Source of the DNA: Actinomadura cremea
GTDB taxonomy: Bacteria > Actinomycetota > Actinomycetes > Streptosporangiales > Streptosporangiaceae
Length of the DNA: 64,000 bases
Assembly: GCF_014648495.1 (NCBI RefSeq)
Contig: NZ_BMRF01000001.1
Span: forward strand, 930,001-994,000
Direction of reading: 5' to 3'
Part shown: positions 27,655 to 38,023 of the stretch, piece after piece
Position numbering within the stretch: position 1 is the first letter of the stretch
How the letters are laid out: each line of letters starts with the position of its first letter
Made by a program: the position numbers and the translations under genes
Notes under the pieces: generated by a model
The model's database searches: none
Told to the model about the DNA's origin: nothing
Seen by the model: the letters and a program-made list of their open reading frames with translations, nothing else

Positions 27655-29880
27655 TCAGTGCTTGCTCGCCTGGTGCTTGATCCGCCCGGTCAGCTCCGTG
27701 ACCTGGTTGTAGATCGCGCGCCGCTCGGCCATCAGGGAGCGGATCTTCCGGTCGGCGTGGATGACCGTGGTGTGGTCGCGGCCGCCGAACTGCTGCCCGA
27801 TCTTGGGCAGGGACAGGTCGGTCAGCTCGCGGCACAGGTACATCGCGATCTGCCGCGCGGTCACCAGCATCCGCGACCGCGACGGGCCGCACAGGTCGTC
27901 GATCGTCGTCCCGAAGTACTCCACCGTCTGCGCCATGATCATCGCGGCGGTGATCTCCGGGCCGGTGTCGTTCGGGATCAGGTCCTTCAGCACGATCTCG
28001 GCGAGCCGCATGTCCACCGACTGCCGGTTCAGGCTGGCGAACGCCGTCACCCGGATCAGCGCGCCCTCCAGCTCCCGGATGTTCGTCGCGATCTGCGAGG
28101 CGATGAACTCCAGGACGTCCGGCGGCGCCGCCAGGCCCTCCTGCCGGGCCTTCTTCTGCAGGATCGCGATCCGCGTCTCCAGCTCGGGCGGCTGCACGTC
28201 GGTCGTCAGGCCCCACTCGAACCGGTTGCGCAGCCGGTCCTCCAGCGTCACCAGCTCCTTGGGGGGCCGGTCGCTGGAGATGACGATCTGCTTGCTGGCG
28301 TTGTGGAGGGTGTTGAAGGTGTGGAAGAACTCCTCCTGCGTCTGTTCCTTGCCCTCCAGGAACTGGATGTCGTCGACGAGGAGGATGTCCACATCCCGGT
28401 AGCGGCGGCGGAACCCGTCGGCCTTGCCGTCGCGGATCGAGTTGATGAAGTCGTTCGTGAACTCCTCGGAGCTCACGTACCGGACGCGCGCCCCGTTGAA
28501 GAGGCTCTGCGCGTAATGGCCGATCGCATGGAGAAGGTGCGTCTTGCCGAGGCCCGAGTCGCCGTAGACGAACAGCGGGTTGTACGCCTTCGCCGGCTGC
28601 TCCGCCACCGCGACCGCCGCCGCGTGCGCGAACCGGTTCGACGACCCGATGACGAACGTCTCGAACGTGTACTTCGGGTTGAGCCGCGCGTGCTCGGACG
28701 TCCCCGCCCCGCCGCCTGACCCGTGCGTCCCGCCGCCGGGGCCGCCGCCACCGGGCGCCCCGCCGGGACCGCCCGACCCTCCGAGACCGCCGCCGCCCGG
28801 GGCTCCGCCGTGGGTCGCGCCGCCGTGCGTCCCGCCGGAACCACCGGACGTCCCGGGGCCGAGGCCCCGTCCGTCGGCGGGGTCGTCGTCGCGGTACGGC
28901 TCCTCGCCGCGGTACTGCTCGGGATACTTCTGCTCGGTGCCCGGGAACGAACCCTCGCCGCCCAGGTATGAGCCTTCGCCGTGCCCGGTGTCGGGCCCCT
29001 GCTCGCGCTCCTTGGCCTCCCCCGGGCCGCCGGGACGCAGCGGGCCGAGCGTCCGGTCGTTCAGATGCGAGGGCGCGTGCGGCGGACGTCCGGCATGTTC
29101 GCCGCCGAACGCCTCCGGGCCGCCGTATTCGGGGCCGTACCCCTCGGAACCCCCGAAACCGGAGTTCTCGGAACTCCCGTAGCCGTCTTTCCCGTATCCC
29201 TCACTGCCGTACTCGCCCGTTCCGGGAGGGCGCGCGCGGTATCCCTGACGGCCGTCGAACGGGCCGGGGCGCGGCGACGCGAACGGGGCCTGCCGGGGCG
29301 CCGAGGGATAGCCGCTCCCATGCTCGCTCTCGCGCTGCGGCCATCCACGGTCGTCCTCCCCCTGTGGATAACCGCCGGGGTTGTGGGTAACTCCCGGCTG
29401 CTGCCGGTACCCCTGCTCCCCGTAAGGCTGCTCCGGATACTGGCGGTCGGAGAACGGCGCGTCCCCGTACTGCTTCTCGGGGAAGGAGCGCTCGCCCTCG
29501 TGGGGGCGCTCGCCATAGGAAGAAGGCGCCGGCTCGTGGGAGCCGAGGCCGGGGATCGGCGCGGACAGGGGCTCCCCGCCCGCGCGGGGACCGCCGCCGG
29601 GGCCGGGCACCGAGGGCGCCGGCGGCTCCGGCTGGACCGTCACCGCGACCCGGATCTCGCGCCCCAGCTCACGCGAGAGGGCCTGCGTGATCAGGCTGCG
29701 CAGCCGTGTTTCCAGGGCGTCCTTGGCGAATTCGTTCGGGGCCGCGAGAAGGGCCGTGCCCTCCACGAGCGCGAGCGGGCGGACCATCGGCAGCCATGCG
29801 CGGTAGCTCGGAGACAGATCGCTCTCGGCCAGTGCGGTGAGGGTGCGGGCCCAGACCGATCCGAGATCCTGACCGTCCAT
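27655..29880 (-). CDS. dnaA: Chromosomal replication initiator DnaA, extended linker
   Basis: A 741-residue initiator. Domain I (about 1-90) starts [17 protein letters not shown]. Domain II is an exceptionally long disordered linker (about 90-395) with Tyr/Gly/Pro-rich repeats and a Gly-rich stretch before residue 390. Domain III is the AAA+ ATPase (Walker [10 protein letters not shown], Walker [17 protein letters not shown]). Domain IV carries the DnaA signature [15 protein letters not shown] that reads the DnaA box. The ATG at 29880 has GGGGAGGGG upstream. An exact DnaA box lies inside domain II coding sequence at 29363-29371. Confidence 0.96.
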   Translation of the reverse strand: MDGQDLGSVWARTLTALAESDLSPSYRAWLPMVRPLALVEGTALLAAPNEFAKDALETRLRSLITQALSRELGREIRVAVTVQPEPPAPSVPGPGGGPRAGGEPLSAPIPGLGSHEPAPSSYGERPHEGERSFPEKQYGDAPFSDRQYPEQPYGEQGYRQQPGVTHNPGGYPQGEDDRGWPQRESEHGSGYPSAPRQAPFASPRPGPFDGRQGYRARPPGTGEYGSEGYGKDGYGSSENSGFGGSEGYGPEYGGPEAFGGEHAGRPPHAPSHLNDRTLGPLRPGGPGEAKEREQGPDTGHGEGSYLGGEGSFPGTEQKYPEQYRGEEPYRDDDPADGRGLGPGTSGGSGGTHGGATHGGAPGGGGLGGSGGPGGAPGGGGPGGGTHGSGGGAGTSEHARLNPKYTFETFVIGSSNRFAHAAAVAVAEQPAKAYNPLFVYGDSGLGKTHLLHAIGHYAQSLFNGARVRYVSSEEFTNDFINSIRDGKADGFRRRYRDVDILLVDDIQFLEGKEQTQEEFFHTFNTLHNASKQIVISSDRPPKELVTLEDRLRNRFEWGLTTDVQPPELETRIAILQKKARQEGLAAPPDVLEFIASQIATNIRELEGALIRVTAFASLNRQSVDMRLAEIVLKDLIPNDTGPEITAAMIMAQTVEYFGTTIDDLCGPSRSRMLVTARQIAMYLCRELTDLSLPKIGQQFGGRDHTTVIHADRKIRSLMAERRAIYNQVTELTGRIKHQASKH

Positions 29881-30567
29881 GCGCAAGGTCCCCTCCCCAC
29901 ATCTCCGTCGAACGGAGTACCTGACTGCCCGGCTTACCCGCGGGTTGCGTTCCGCCTCGTGGGGCCCGTCCGCGATGCGGAAGCCCTACTCTCTCACGAG
30001 TTGTCCACAGAGTTTTCCACATGCTGTGCATAAAGGAGCGGCACCTGTGTATAACTCTCAGGCGCGCCCTGGGACGAACGATCGCGAGGTGCCCGGCCAC
30101 AGCGGGACCGGTGCAGAAAGGGGTTCAGGTAACGGGGGAAGATTCAGCGCGTGATGCCGACGACAGATGACCGAAGAGGTGTCGGCTCGCCCGGAAGACC
30201 TTAGCCGCTGTCCGCCGCACCCGCAACAGAAGCCGTCCCGCTCCCCGCCGCTCCCGCGAGACGCTCGCGCGAAGCTCGCGATAAGCCGGGCCCGGAGGAC
30301 CCCGCCCCGGCCACCGCCTGTGGATAACCGCGGGGAACGCCCTCGTCCGCGTGCCCGCCGGCCGCCCGCGTGGAGGGCCGCTCCGTTTGACCCGGTACTC
30401 GCTCAGCCCGTAATGTGGCGAGGTCGAGACGCATCGACGGAGATGCCGCGTGCCCGCCGACCGTCCCATTGGGAAGAACGGGTGGGCCCCCGCTGCGGGG
30501 GACCAGACGCGGCCCGAGATGCGAGCCATCGAGCCTTTACGAGCCGACCGCAGCACTGGAGCCTCAA
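29881..30567. other. dnaA-rpmH divergent region with DnaA boxes
   Basis: A 687-nt gap between the dnaA and rpmH starts. It holds a TTGTCCACA box at 30001-30009 with weaker boxes just after it (around 30013-30055), which fits autoregulation of dnaA, and a TTATCCACA box on the minus strand at 30319-30327 nearer to rpmH. No coding sequence is credible here. Confidence 0.75.
30387..30416 (+). promoter_or_regulatory. Likely rpmH operon promoter
   Basis: TTGACC at 30387-30392 and TAATGT at 30411-30416 are 18 nt apart, and lie about 150 nt before the rpmH start. The site would drive rpmH-rnpA-yidD-yidC-jag. Confidence 0.55.
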
Positions 30568-30705
30568 GTGAGCAAGCGTACTTTCCAGCCGAACAACCGT
30601 CGTCGCCACAAGAAGCACGGCTTCCGGCTGCGGATGCGCACGCGTGCAGGGCGCGCCATCCTCGCCGAGCGTCGCCGCAAGGGCCGCGCCCGCGTCGCGG
30701 TCTGA
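30568..30705 (+). CDS. rpmH: 50S ribosomal protein L34
   Basis: A 45-residue, highly basic protein with the full L34 signature: [21 protein letters not shown], then [15 protein letters not shown]. It is a structural protein of the large ribosomal subunit and sits upstream of rnpA as in nearly all bacteria. The start is GTG. Confidence 0.98.
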   Translation: MSKRTFQPNNRRRHKKHGFRLRMRTRAGRAILAERRRKGRARVAV

Positions 30706-30717
30706 GCCCTTCCCACC

Positions 30718-31074
30718 GTGCTGCCGTCCGGACACCGGATGCGGCGGCGGGACGACTTCACACTGGCCGTCCGGCGCGGTCGCCGCGCCGGACGGCCGAC
30801 TGTCGTTGCACACCTGCTCCGCCGGGACGAGACGATTCCGCCGCTCGTCGGCTTCATCGTGTCGCGAGCCGTCGGCAACGCCGTCGTCCGCAACTCGGTG
30901 CGGCGCCGGCTCCGCCACCTGATGCGGGGGCACCTCGAGCGGTTGCCAGCGGGTAGCCTGCTCGTTGTACGCGCCAACCCCCCGGCGGGGACGGCGCGTC
31001 CTGACGAACTGGCCGCGGATCTCGAGTCGGCGATCGACCGGCTGCTGCGGTCGGCGTCCAAGGGGCGGAGATGA
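30718..31074 (+). CDS. rnpA: Ribonuclease P protein component
   Basis: A 118-residue basic protein that helps the RNase P RNA remove tRNA 5' leaders. It shows the conserved RNR region [18 protein letters not shown] and the N-terminal RMRRRDDF segment. It starts at GTG 30718, 12 nt after rpmH, and its end overlaps yidD by 4 nt (ATGA), so translation is coupled. Confidence 0.95.
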   Translation: MLPSGHRMRRRDDFTLAVRRGRRAGRPTVVAHLLRRDETIPPLVGFIVSRAVGNAVVRNSVRRRLRHLMRGHLERLPAGSLLVVRANPPAGTARPDELAADLESAIDRLLRSASKGRR

Positions 31075-31430
31075 CGAGTCGGCGGCGGGAACCGAATCCC
31101 GCACAGCACCCCGGCGGGTCCCCAGGTCCCGTCGCGGCGGTGCTGATCCTTCTCGTCCGCGCCTACCGCCGCTTCTTGAGTCCCCTGCTCGGGCAGCAGT
31201 GCCGCTTCCAGCCCAGTTGCAGCGCGTACGGCCTGGAGGCGCTCCAGGTGCACGGCGCGATGCGCGGCACGTGGCTGACGGCCCGCCGGATCGGTCGGTG
31301 CCACCCCTTCAACCCCGGGGGGTACGACCCGGTGCCCCCGAAGAAGGCGCCGGCTGCGGCTTCTTCGAACTCCGGCCGCGCGGAGAGCGGCCCCGCCCTA
31401 GCAGAGCCCAAGGAGCTGCCCGGTGCTTGA
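31071..31430 (+). CDS. yidD: Membrane protein insertion efficiency factor YidD
   Basis: A 119-residue protein with the complete YidD core: [30 protein letters not shown], then [15 protein letters not shown] (shown here as family motif, residues about 29-87). It assists YidC-dependent membrane insertion. The C-terminal 30 residues are a variable tail. It overlaps rnpA by 4 nt and yidC by 8 nt. Confidence 0.94.
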   Translation: MTSRRREPNPAQHPGGSPGPVAAVLILLVRAYRRFLSPLLGQQCRFQPSCSAYGLEALQVHGAMRGTWLTARRIGRCHPFNPGGYDPVPPKKAPAAASSNSGRAESGPALAEPKELPGA

Positions 31431-32430
31431 TTGGCTGTACGAGATCGTCTCTCAGCTCATCGTGTGGATTCACACGGGGCTGAGCACCTTCCTGCCGAAG
31501 GACAGTGGATGGGCCTGGGGCGGGTCCATCATCCTTCTGACCGTCATCCTGCGGCTCGTCATGGTCCCGCTCTTCGTGAAGCAGATCCACGCTTCGCGCA
31601 AGATGCAGGAACTGGCGCCCAAGGTGCAAGCGCTGCGCAAGAAGTACAAGAACGACAAGCAGCGCCTCAACCAGGAGGTCATGAAGCTCTACCAGGAGAA
31701 CGGCGCCAACCCGCTGTCGGGCTGCCTGCCGCTCCTGGTTCAGATGCCCGTCTTCATCGGCCTCTTCCAGACCCTCCAGCGCATCTCGGACGCCAAGCCG
31801 GGCGAGGGCGTCTTCGCGATGTCCGCCGACCTGGTGCAGAGCGCCCAGCACGCCAGCATCTTCGGCGCCCACATCCCGGACACGTTCCTCAACGCCTGGA
31901 GCAACGACCCCAAGAGCTGGACCGCGATCATCATCACCGCCATCGCCGTGGTGATCAGCTCTTGCACGACGTTCTTCACGATGCGCGCCAGCATGAAGCG
32001 GCAGCCCATCACCGACGACGCCAACCCGATGATGCAGGCGCAGAAGATGATGGTCTTCCTCGCCCCGCTGTTCGGTCTGGTCGGCCTCGGCTTCCCGCTG
32101 GGCGTGCTCATGTACTGGGTGACGTCCAACAGCTGGACCCTCGCGCAGCAGCACTACATCTACAAGAAGTACCCGCCGCTGAACGCGACCGGCGACGACC
32201 CCAAGGCCGGGACGAAGGCGGGCGCCAAGGCCGGCGCGAAGCCCGGGACGAAGGGCGGGGCGGGGACGAAGGCCGCCGCGAAGAACGGCAAAGCCGCATC
32301 CGGCACGAAGCCCCGGCTGAAGAAGGGCGCGGAGGAGGAGACTCCGGAGCCCGAGGTCAAGCAGAAGGTCGTGCGGAACCAGCCGACCCGCAAGCCGCGG
32401 AGCAAGCGCAGCGGCAGCCAGAAACGCTAG
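31423..32430 (+). CDS. yidC: Membrane protein insertase YidC/Oxa1
   Basis: A 335-residue insertase of the five-helix type without the large periplasmic domain. The helices include GSIILLTVILRLVMVPLF, which holds the conserved pore arginine (Arg44), PLLVQMPVFIGLFQTL and FGLVGLGFPLGVLMYWV. The cytoplasmic hairpin (HASRKMQELAPKVQALRKKY) and a Lys/Ala-rich C-terminal tail with KAGAKAGAKPGTK repeats probably contact the ribosome. The GTG start overlaps yidD. Confidence 0.95.
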   Translation: MLDWLYEIVSQLIVWIHTGLSTFLPKDSGWAWGGSIILLTVILRLVMVPLFVKQIHASRKMQELAPKVQALRKKYKNDKQRLNQEVMKLYQENGANPLSGCLPLLVQMPVFIGLFQTLQRISDAKPGEGVFAMSADLVQSAQHASIFGAHIPDTFLNAWSNDPKSWTAIIITAIAVVISSCTTFFTMRASMKRQPITDDANPMMQAQKMMVFLAPLFGLVGLGFPLGVLMYWVTSNSWTLAQQHYIYKKYPPLNATGDDPKAGTKAGAKAGAKPGTKGGAGTKAAAKNGKAASGTKPRLKKGAEEETPEPEVKQKVVRNQPTRKPRSKRSGSQKR

Positions 32431-32467
32431 TTTGAACCCCGAGCCCGCGCCGTAGAAGGAGACCCCG

Positions 32468-32953
32468 TTGAGCCAGACCGACACCACCGAGGTAGACGTC
32501 CAGGCGCTCGAGCAGGAAGGCGAGATCGCCGCCGACTACATCGAGGGCCTGCTGGACATCGGTGACTACGACGGCGACATCGACATGGACGTCGAGGGCG
32601 AGCGCGCGATCGTCGCGGTCGTCGGCGCGTCCCTGGACGAGCTGGTCGGCAAGCGCGGCGAGGTCCTGGAGGCCCTGCAGGAGCTGACGCGGCTGGCCGT
32701 CCACCGCCAGACGGGCAACCGCACCCGCCTGATGCTCGACGTCGGCGGGTACCGGGAACGGCGCCGCGCCGAGTTGACGAAGCTGGGCACGGACGTCGCG
32801 AACGACGTGAAGCAGAGCGGGGAGGCCAGGCCGCTCGCGCCGATGACCCCGTTCGAGCGGAAGATCGTGCACGACGCGGTGGCGGCGGAGGGCCTGCGGA
32901 GCGAGTCCGAGGGCGAGGAGCCCGGCCGCTACGTGGTCGTCCACCCCTCCTGA
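32468..32953 (+). CDS. jag: RNA-binding protein KhpB/Jag (KH and R3H domains)
   Basis: A 161-residue protein with an acidic N-terminus, a KH domain around ASLDELVGKRGEVLEALQELTRLA, and a C-terminal R3H domain (PMTPFERKIVHDAVAAEGL, then GRYVVVHP). It binds RNA and, in other bacteria, affects cell division and envelope synthesis. The start is TTG 32468 with AAGGAG upstream. It is the last gene of the rpmH operon and is followed directly by a strong hairpin. Confidence 0.92.
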   Translation: MSQTDTTEVDVQALEQEGEIAADYIEGLLDIGDYDGDIDMDVEGERAIVAVVGASLDELVGKRGEVLEALQELTRLAVHRQTGNRTRLMLDVGGYRERRRAELTKLGTDVANDVKQSGEARPLAPMTPFERKIVHDAVAAEGLRSESEGEEPGRYVVVHPS

Positions 32954-32957
32954 TCCG

Positions 32958-32997
32958 AGCGGAACGGCCCCGGTGATCTCACCGGGGCCGTTCCGCT
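32958..32997 (+). terminator. Terminator of the rpmH-jag operon
   Basis: Nearly perfect 19-bp arms at 32958-32976 and 32979-32997, followed by TTTC, begin 4 nt after the jag stop codon. Confidence 0.85.
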
Positions 32998-33013
32998 TTC
33001 CGGACGAAGAAGA

Positions 33014-33052
33014 GAGGGGCCCCGCGCCCCGACCAAGCACGCGGGGCCCCTC
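33014..33052 (-). terminator. Terminator of the DUF6458 gene
   Basis: GAGGGGCCCCGCG at 33014-33026 and CGCGGGGCCCCTC at 33040-33052 form a 13-bp perfect stem, 58 nt beyond the DUF6458 stop codon. Each arm is itself partly palindromic. Confidence 0.65.
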
Positions 33053-33110
33053 CTGAACTCGGTGTGCACCGCCGCCCGCAGCACACCGAGTGGTTCCTGC
33101 GGAGAGGTCG

Positions 33111-33623
33111 TCAGGGACGGCGGGGCCGGGTGAAGCGCCGCGTCACGGGACGCCGCGCGGTGGCCGGACCCTCCACCTGCTCCTCCACGGGGTTCTGGAC
33201 GCGCGTCGGGGGATCCGCCCGGCGCGGAGCATGCATGCGCGCCGGATCCTGGGCGTGCGCCGGGTCCTGGGCGAGGGCCGGGTCCAGCTCGTCCTTCCCG
33301 TGGGTGGCGCCCGCCTCCGGCGGATGCTCGACGATGCGCTCGACACGCTCGGCGGGCCGGCCGGCGGGAGGCGGGTCCTCGATGATGTGCTCCTCGCGGA
33401 CGACGGTGCCCGGCTCGTCCCCGTAGGCGGGGTCGGCGCCGGTGATCCGGCCCGCGCCGCGGCGCGGGCGCGTGTACTTGAGCGTGAACGCCATGCTGAT
33501 CAGCCCGACGAGGATCAGGATCCATCCGACCATCTGGATGTTCACACCACTGAGGTCGATGCGAAGCGCGAACGCCAGGATGGCGCCGATCGCTATGAAT
33601 GCGAGACTGACTCCGATTCCCAT
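33111..33623 (-). CDS. DUF6458-family membrane protein with disordered tail
   Basis: A 170-residue protein. The first 60 residues match the DUF6458 pattern: [20 protein letters not shown], then a second membrane helix [18 protein letters not shown], separated by a short loop ([10 protein letters not shown]). The remaining 110 residues form a charged cytoplasmic tail rich in Pro, Arg and Glu ([11 protein letters not shown], a DPAHAQDPA repeat). The ATG at 33623 has GGAAGGAG upstream. The family is common in actinomycetes and its function is unknown. It diverges from rsmG. Confidence 0.75.
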   Translation of the reverse strand: MGIGVSLAFIAIGAILAFALRIDLSGVNIQMVGWILILVGLISMAFTLKYTRPRRGAGRITGADPAYGDEPGTVVREEHIIEDPPPAGRPAERVERIVEHPPEAGATHGKDELDPALAQDPAHAQDPARMHAPRRADPPTRVQNPVEEQVEGPATARRPVTRRFTRPRRP

Positions 33624-33792
33624 ACCGGAGCTCCTTCCAGGGGGCTGGCGGGCGACATACGTGCCTCTACCCGCCCGCTCGCGGTTATGCGGAGGGGTGA
33701 TGTGGTTCTTGCCATACGGACAGGGTCGGATCCGCCCGCGCACCAGGACGTTTCGTGTGTACGCAGCCACCGGGTTTTGTGGAACGATTCGG

Positions 33793-34473
33793 ATGGTGGG
33801 GATTGCACGTGAGGTTTTCGGTGATGCGCTGCCCGTCGCAGAGCGCTACGCGGCGTTCCTCGCGGACGCCGGAGTCGAGCGCGGCCTGATCGGCCCGCGG
33901 GAGGTCGACCGTCTCTGGGAACGCCACCTGATCAACTGCGCGGTGGTGTCGGAGGCGGTGCCCGAGGACGCTCACGTCGTCGACATCGGCTCGGGCGCCG
34001 GGCTGCCGGGCGTCGTCCTGGCGATCGTCCGGCCCGACCTGCGGATCACCCTCCTCGAACCGCTGCTGCGCCGCACCACGTTCCTGGACGAGTGCGTCGA
34101 CATGCTCGGCCTCCGCAACGTCGAGGTCCGCCGCGCGCGGGCGGAGGACGTCGTGGACGACTACGCGGTGGACGTCGCCACCGCGCGGGCCGTCGCACCG
34201 CTGGAGCGTCTCGCCACGTGGGCGCTGCCGCTGCTGCGACCGGGCGGCGAACTCCTCGCGCTCAAGGGGGAGCGCGCGGCGGTCGAACTCGACGAGGCAC
34301 AGCCCGTCCTGAAGCGATTCGGAGTGCCTACGGCCGAACTGTTGCAAGTCGGTCGCGGTATGGTCGAGCCGCCGACAACGCTCGTCCGCGTCGTCGCCGG
34401 CCGAGGAGGGGTTGTCGGGCGACAGCAACGCGCGCCCCGGCGTGCCAAAAGGTCGAGGAAGAGGTCTTCATGA
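33793..34473 (+). CDS. rsmG: 16S rRNA (guanine527-N7)-methyltransferase RsmG
   Basis: A 226-residue SAM-dependent methyltransferase that modifies G527 of 16S rRNA. The SAM-binding loop is [17 protein letters not shown] at about 62-78, preceded by the conserved WERHLINC, and the [12 protein letters not shown] segment follows. The ATG at 33793 could be replaced by the GTG at 33796. Its stop overlaps the parA start by 4 nt, so rsmG, parA and parB are translated as a coupled operon. Confidence 0.93.
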   Translation: MVGIAREVFGDALPVAERYAAFLADAGVERGLIGPREVDRLWERHLINCAVVSEAVPEDAHVVDIGSGAGLPGVVLAIVRPDLRITLLEPLLRRTTFLDECVDMLGLRNVEVRRARAEDVVDDYAVDVATARAVAPLERLATWALPLLRPGGELLALKGERAAVELDEAQPVLKRFGVPTAELLQVGRGMVEPPTTLVRVVAGRGGVVGRQQRAPRRAKRSRKRSS

Positions 34474-35555
34474 GCACGGGACCGGGACTGGGCCGGCCTG
34501 ACCGCGCCGACGAAACCGCCGACGAATCCCCCGCCGACCAGCCGTCCGCCGCGCCCTCCGGACACGCGCCGTCCGGACACGCGCTGTGGGGCAACACGAC
34601 ATCCGGTACCGCCGAGAACGTCGGATATGTGCCGACGAACTCCGGCGCAGGACCGGGACCATCTCAGGGGGAGTCAGAACTCGTGCGCGAGGCGCTCAAG
34701 GACGCCAATGTTTCACGTGAAACAACCGGCACCGCGCTGAAGACGCGGCCGACCGACAAGGAATGGCCGAGACCCGACAGGTGCCGGGTCATCACCATCG
34801 CGAACCAGAAGGGCGGCGTCGGCAAGACCACCAGCTCGGTGAACATCGCCGCGTCGCTCGCCATGCACGGCGCCCAGGTGCTCGTGGTCGACCTCGACCC
34901 GCAGGGCAACGCCTCGACGGCCCTCGGCATCGACCACCACGCCGAGATCCCGTCGATCTACGACGTGCTGATCGAGGACTCGGCGCTCGAGGACATCGTC
35001 GTCCCGGCACCGGAGATCCCGAACCTGTACTGCGCCCCGGCGACCCTGAACCTGGCCGGTGCCGAGATCGAACTCGTCTCCAAGGTCGCCCGCGAGTCGC
35101 GCCTGCGCCGCGCGCTGGAGTCGTACGAGACCGAGAAGTTCGACTATGTCCTGATCGACTGCCCGCCGTCGCTCGGTCTCCTCACGGTCAACGCGCTCGT
35201 CGGCGGCGACGAACTGCTCATCCCGATCCAGTGCGAGTACTACGCGCTGGAGGGCCTCGGTCAGCTCATCCGCACCGTCGACCTCGTCAAGGCGCACCTC
35301 AACCAGAAGCTGAAGGTGTCGACGATCCTGCTCACCATGTACGACGCCCGCACCCGTCTCGCCGCGCAGGTGGCCGAGGACGTCCGCAACCACTTCGGCG
35401 ACGTCGTCCTCAACACGGTCATCCCCCGCAGCGTCCGCGTCTCCGAGGCGCCCAGCTACGGGCAGTCCGTCATGACCTACGACCCCGGCTCCAGCGGCGC
35501 CCTCGCCTACAGCGAGGCCGCCTCGGAGATGGCGCACGCGGGAGCCGCCAAGTGA
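34470..35555 (+). CDS. parA: Chromosome partitioning ATPase ParA (Soj)
   Basis: A 361-residue deviant-Walker ATPase. KGGVGKTT at 114-121 carries the signature lysine, and the DLDPQGNAS and [11 protein letters not shown] motifs follow. It forms the ATP-dependent gradient that moves ParB-bound origins apart. The first 100 residues are a low-complexity extension absent from minimal ParA proteins. A parS site is embedded in this extension, where it encodes VSRET (residues 81-85). The gene overlaps both rsmG and parB. Confidence 0.95.
   Translation: MSTGPGLGRPDRADETADESPADQPSAAPSGHAPSGHALWGNTTSGTAENVGYVPTNSGAGPGPSQGESELVREALKDANVSRETTGTALKTRPTDKEWPRPDRCRVITIANQKGGVGKTTSSVNIAASLAMHGAQVLVVDLDPQGNASTALGIDHHAEIPSIYDVLIEDSALEDIVVPAPEIPNLYCAPATLNLAGAEIELVSKVARESRLRRALESYETEKFDYVLIDCPPSLGLLTVNALVGGDELLIPIQCEYYALEGLGQLIRTVDLVKAHLNQKLKVSTILLTMYDARTRLAAQVAEDVRNHFGDVVLNTVIPRSVRVSEAPSYGQSVMTYDPGSSGALAYSEAASEMAHAGAAK
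34709..34724. other. parS site 1, inside parA
   Basis: TGTTTCACGTGAAACA is a perfect 16-bp palindrome identical to the canonical parS site bound by ParB. It lies in the coding sequence of the variable ParA N-terminal extension. Confidence 0.95.
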
Positions 35556-36574
35556 GCCGACCACGTCCCGGTCTCGGCAAGGGTCTCAACGCCCTCATCC
35601 CGACCGGCCCGCCGCCCGAGGAGCAGCCGGCCCCGTTCCAGGGCGGCGGCCCGGCCGCCCCCAACGGCACCGGCCGGGCGGCCGCCGCCCCCGACGGCGT
35701 GCCGGAGGCGACACCGGTCGCGGGCGCCTACTTCGCCGAACTGCCGACCGAGAAGATCACGGTCAACCCGCGCCAGCCCCGCAAGCACTTCGACGACGAC
35801 GCCCTGCAGGAACTCGCCGACTCGATCGCCATCGTCGGCCTCCTCCAGCCGATCGTCGTCCGCCGCAAGGCGACGGAGAAGTACCACAAGGCCACGGGCG
35901 TCACCGAGAAGTTCGACTACGAACTCATCATGGGCGAGCGCCGCTGGCGCGCGTCCCAGGCGGCCGGCCTGGACGTCATCCCCGCGATCGTCCGCGACAC
36001 CGACGACAACGACCTGCTCCGTGACGCGCTCATGGAGAACCTCCACCGCCAGCAGCTCGACCCGCTGGAGGAGGCGGCCGCCTACGGGCAGCTCCTGAAG
36101 GACTTCGGAGCCACCCACGAGCAACTCGCCACGCGCATCGGCCGATCGCGCTCGCACATCACGAACACGCTCCGGTTGATGAACCTCCCTCCGGGCGTCC
36201 AGAAGCGCGTCGCCGCGGGCGTCCTGTCCGCCGGACACGCCCGTGCGCTCCTCAGCCTCGACAGCCCCGAGGACCAGGAGCGCATGGCGACGCGGGTCAT
36301 CGCGGAGGGCATCTCCGTCCGCAGCCTCGAGGAGATGATCAAGCTCCGCGACGTCGACGACGACGAGCCGTCCCGCCGTGCCCGCGGCAAGAAGGCCGTC
36401 TCCCCCGATCTCGTGGAACTCGCCGACCGGCTCTCCGACCGCTACGACACCCGTGTCCGCGTCGACATGGGCAAGAGCAAGGGCAAGATCGTCGTCGAGT
36501 TCGCCACCCGCGACGACCTGGACCGCATCATCAAGTCCATGGCCCCCGACGAGGACGACCCGCAGTTCCCCTGA
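35552..36574 (+). CDS. parB: Chromosome partitioning protein ParB
   Basis: A 340-residue CTP-dependent clamp that loads at parS and spreads along DNA. The N-terminal RPGLGKGLNALIP box contacts ParA, and the ParB/Srx nuclease-fold domain contains GERRWRASQAAGL and ENLHRQQLDPLEEAAAY. The HTH (THEQLATRIGRSRSHITNTLRLM) recognises parS, and the C-terminal dimer domain ends at residue 340. The GTG start at 35552 overlaps the parA stop (GTGA). Five parS sites follow within 1.5 kb. Confidence 0.96.
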   Translation: MSRPRPGLGKGLNALIPTGPPPEEQPAPFQGGGPAAPNGTGRAAAAPDGVPEATPVAGAYFAELPTEKITVNPRQPRKHFDDDALQELADSIAIVGLLQPIVVRRKATEKYHKATGVTEKFDYELIMGERRWRASQAAGLDVIPAIVRDTDDNDLLRDALMENLHRQQLDPLEEAAAYGQLLKDFGATHEQLATRIGRSRSHITNTLRLMNLPPGVQKRVAAGVLSAGHARALLSLDSPEDQERMATRVIAEGISVRSLEEMIKLRDVDDDEPSRRARGKKAVSPDLVELADRLSDRYDTRVRVDMGKSKGKIVVEFATRDDLDRIIKSMAPDEDDPQFP

Positions 36575-36615
36575 CCGCCCGCCGAGCGCCGAGGCCCACC
36601 GCGGCCTCGGCCCCG

Positions 36616-36629
36616 GTTTCACGTGAAAC
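36616..36629. other. parS site 2
   Basis: GTTTCACGTGAAAC, the exact 14-bp parS core, 41 nt after the parB stop. Confidence 0.95.
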
Positions 36630-36674
36630 CCACGGCCTCCCCCGCCTGTCCAAGGGCCTGTCCAAGGGCCCCAG

Positions 36675-36688
36675 GTTTCACGTGAAAC
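36675..36688. other. parS site 3
   Basis: GTTTCACGTGAAAC, exact core, 59 bp from site 2. Confidence 0.95.
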
Positions 36689-37597
36689 ATCCGGGCGCCA
36701 CCGCCACTCCCCGCTCACGCAAAGTCCAGTTGCGCCGCACGCCCGCCGGATCGCGCCCGTCGCGACGGATCCCCGAAGGCCGGCCCCCGCCGCGTGACGC
36801 TTGCCGCGGACGCCGCCACCTTGCGCACACCAGAGACCTCTGTGGCGCGGAAGCTCGCTCCCCGCGTGACGGACACGCGTCCACGGGAGCGCCCCACGAC
36901 CGACCCGCCACAGCGCGAGCGACTCCCCCCGCAACACGGACGACCTACTCGCCACCGCAGGCGTCGTCGGCGACTATGGCGTCCTAGGACGACCGACCCG
37001 TTGCCCCTGGGCGCCGAGGCAGGATGGTCCCCGGGATGCCGGGCGGTGACCTCCCCGCCTCTCGCGCCGTTGTCGAGCGCCCTCCACGATCTCGGGCGGC
37101 GTCGCGCGTCAATCGCCTCGGTTCACGAGGCGCACCCCTGCCTGGGACGGAGCGCGCGGCGGTTCGCTCGTCACGTGGGCGAGTGGCACGTGGGTGTCGA
37201 CAGCGATCGGCATCTCCCGGCGGTTGCGCCACGCCCGTCTGGTCGGCGCCGAGGCAGGCCGCGCCGGCTGCCCCGTTGACGCGCGACGGTGACGAGTCTC
37301 CCCCGCCGCCGCATCGAACGACCCGTGTCGACGGCGCCAGGGCGAACCTGTGGGGCTGGACGCCACCGTGCGAGCAGGTACCACGGCGCGGTGGGACGCC
37401 TCCTCGCGTTGACGAGGATCACGCCGATGACGTCATTGCCAACTCGACGCCCGGTTTCGATGGGCGCAGCGGCGCGGCAAGCGGCGCGTGAGGAAGGGGC
37501 CTGACAAGAAGAGGGCGTTGGCGCGGCTTGGGTAAGGGCGGCGGCGTCCTGAGCGCGATGAGACGACCGACCCGGGGTGCGTTAGCGAGGCCGCGAT

Positions 37598-37611
37598 GTT
37601 TCACGTGAAAC
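37598..37611. other. parS site 4
   Basis: GTTTCACGTGAAAC, exact core with the preceding T of the 16-bp site, in gene-free sequence. Confidence 0.95.
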
Positions 37612-37968
37612 GGAGAAGCCGGGAGCACCGCCAAGTCGGTGCGAATGGGGGTTGGCGGCTGTCGGTGGCGGCCATGCCCGTCGGGTTCGATACGCCGCTA
37701 CGCGCGCGTCCGAGGGGGGGTGCGAGGTAGGCGGACGACTGGGATGACTTCCTTCGCCTCATCCTTGGGGATGGCTTGCACCGCGCCGTGATGGTCCCGG
37801 TTGTGAAGAGAAGGCGCTGCCCCCTGGCGACGCTCGGGGCTTGCTCTCGGCGCGGCGGTCGAGGGGCCGGTAGCGCCGTGGTGCTCGGTGCTCGGCGACT
37901 CCCGACGTCGAGCGGTTGAGCGCTCTGGGGTCCGAACCGAGGTGACGATCGGCCGCAGCGGGGGTGAT

Positions 37969-37982
37969 GTTTCACGTGAAAC
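37969..37982. other. parS site 5
   Basis: GTTTCACGTGAAAC, exact core with the preceding T, 41 bp from site 6. Confidence 0.95.
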
Positions 37983-38009
37983 CGATGCCCCTGTGGGCGT
38001 CGCCTTCGT

Positions 38010-38023
38010 GTTTCACGTGAAAC
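38010..38023. other. parS site 6
   Basis: GTTTCACGTGAAAC, exact core with the preceding T, about 100 nt beyond the end of the ddl-like gene. Confidence 0.95.

Noticed and set aside
36715-36897. 60-codon minus-strand frame between parS sites
   Set aside because: There is no similarity, no start context, and several overlapping frames are equally open.
37596-37730. 44-codon frame starting in a parS site (MFHVKRR...)
   Set aside because: The start residues are dictated by the parS sequence, there is no ribosome binding site and no family similarity is visible.
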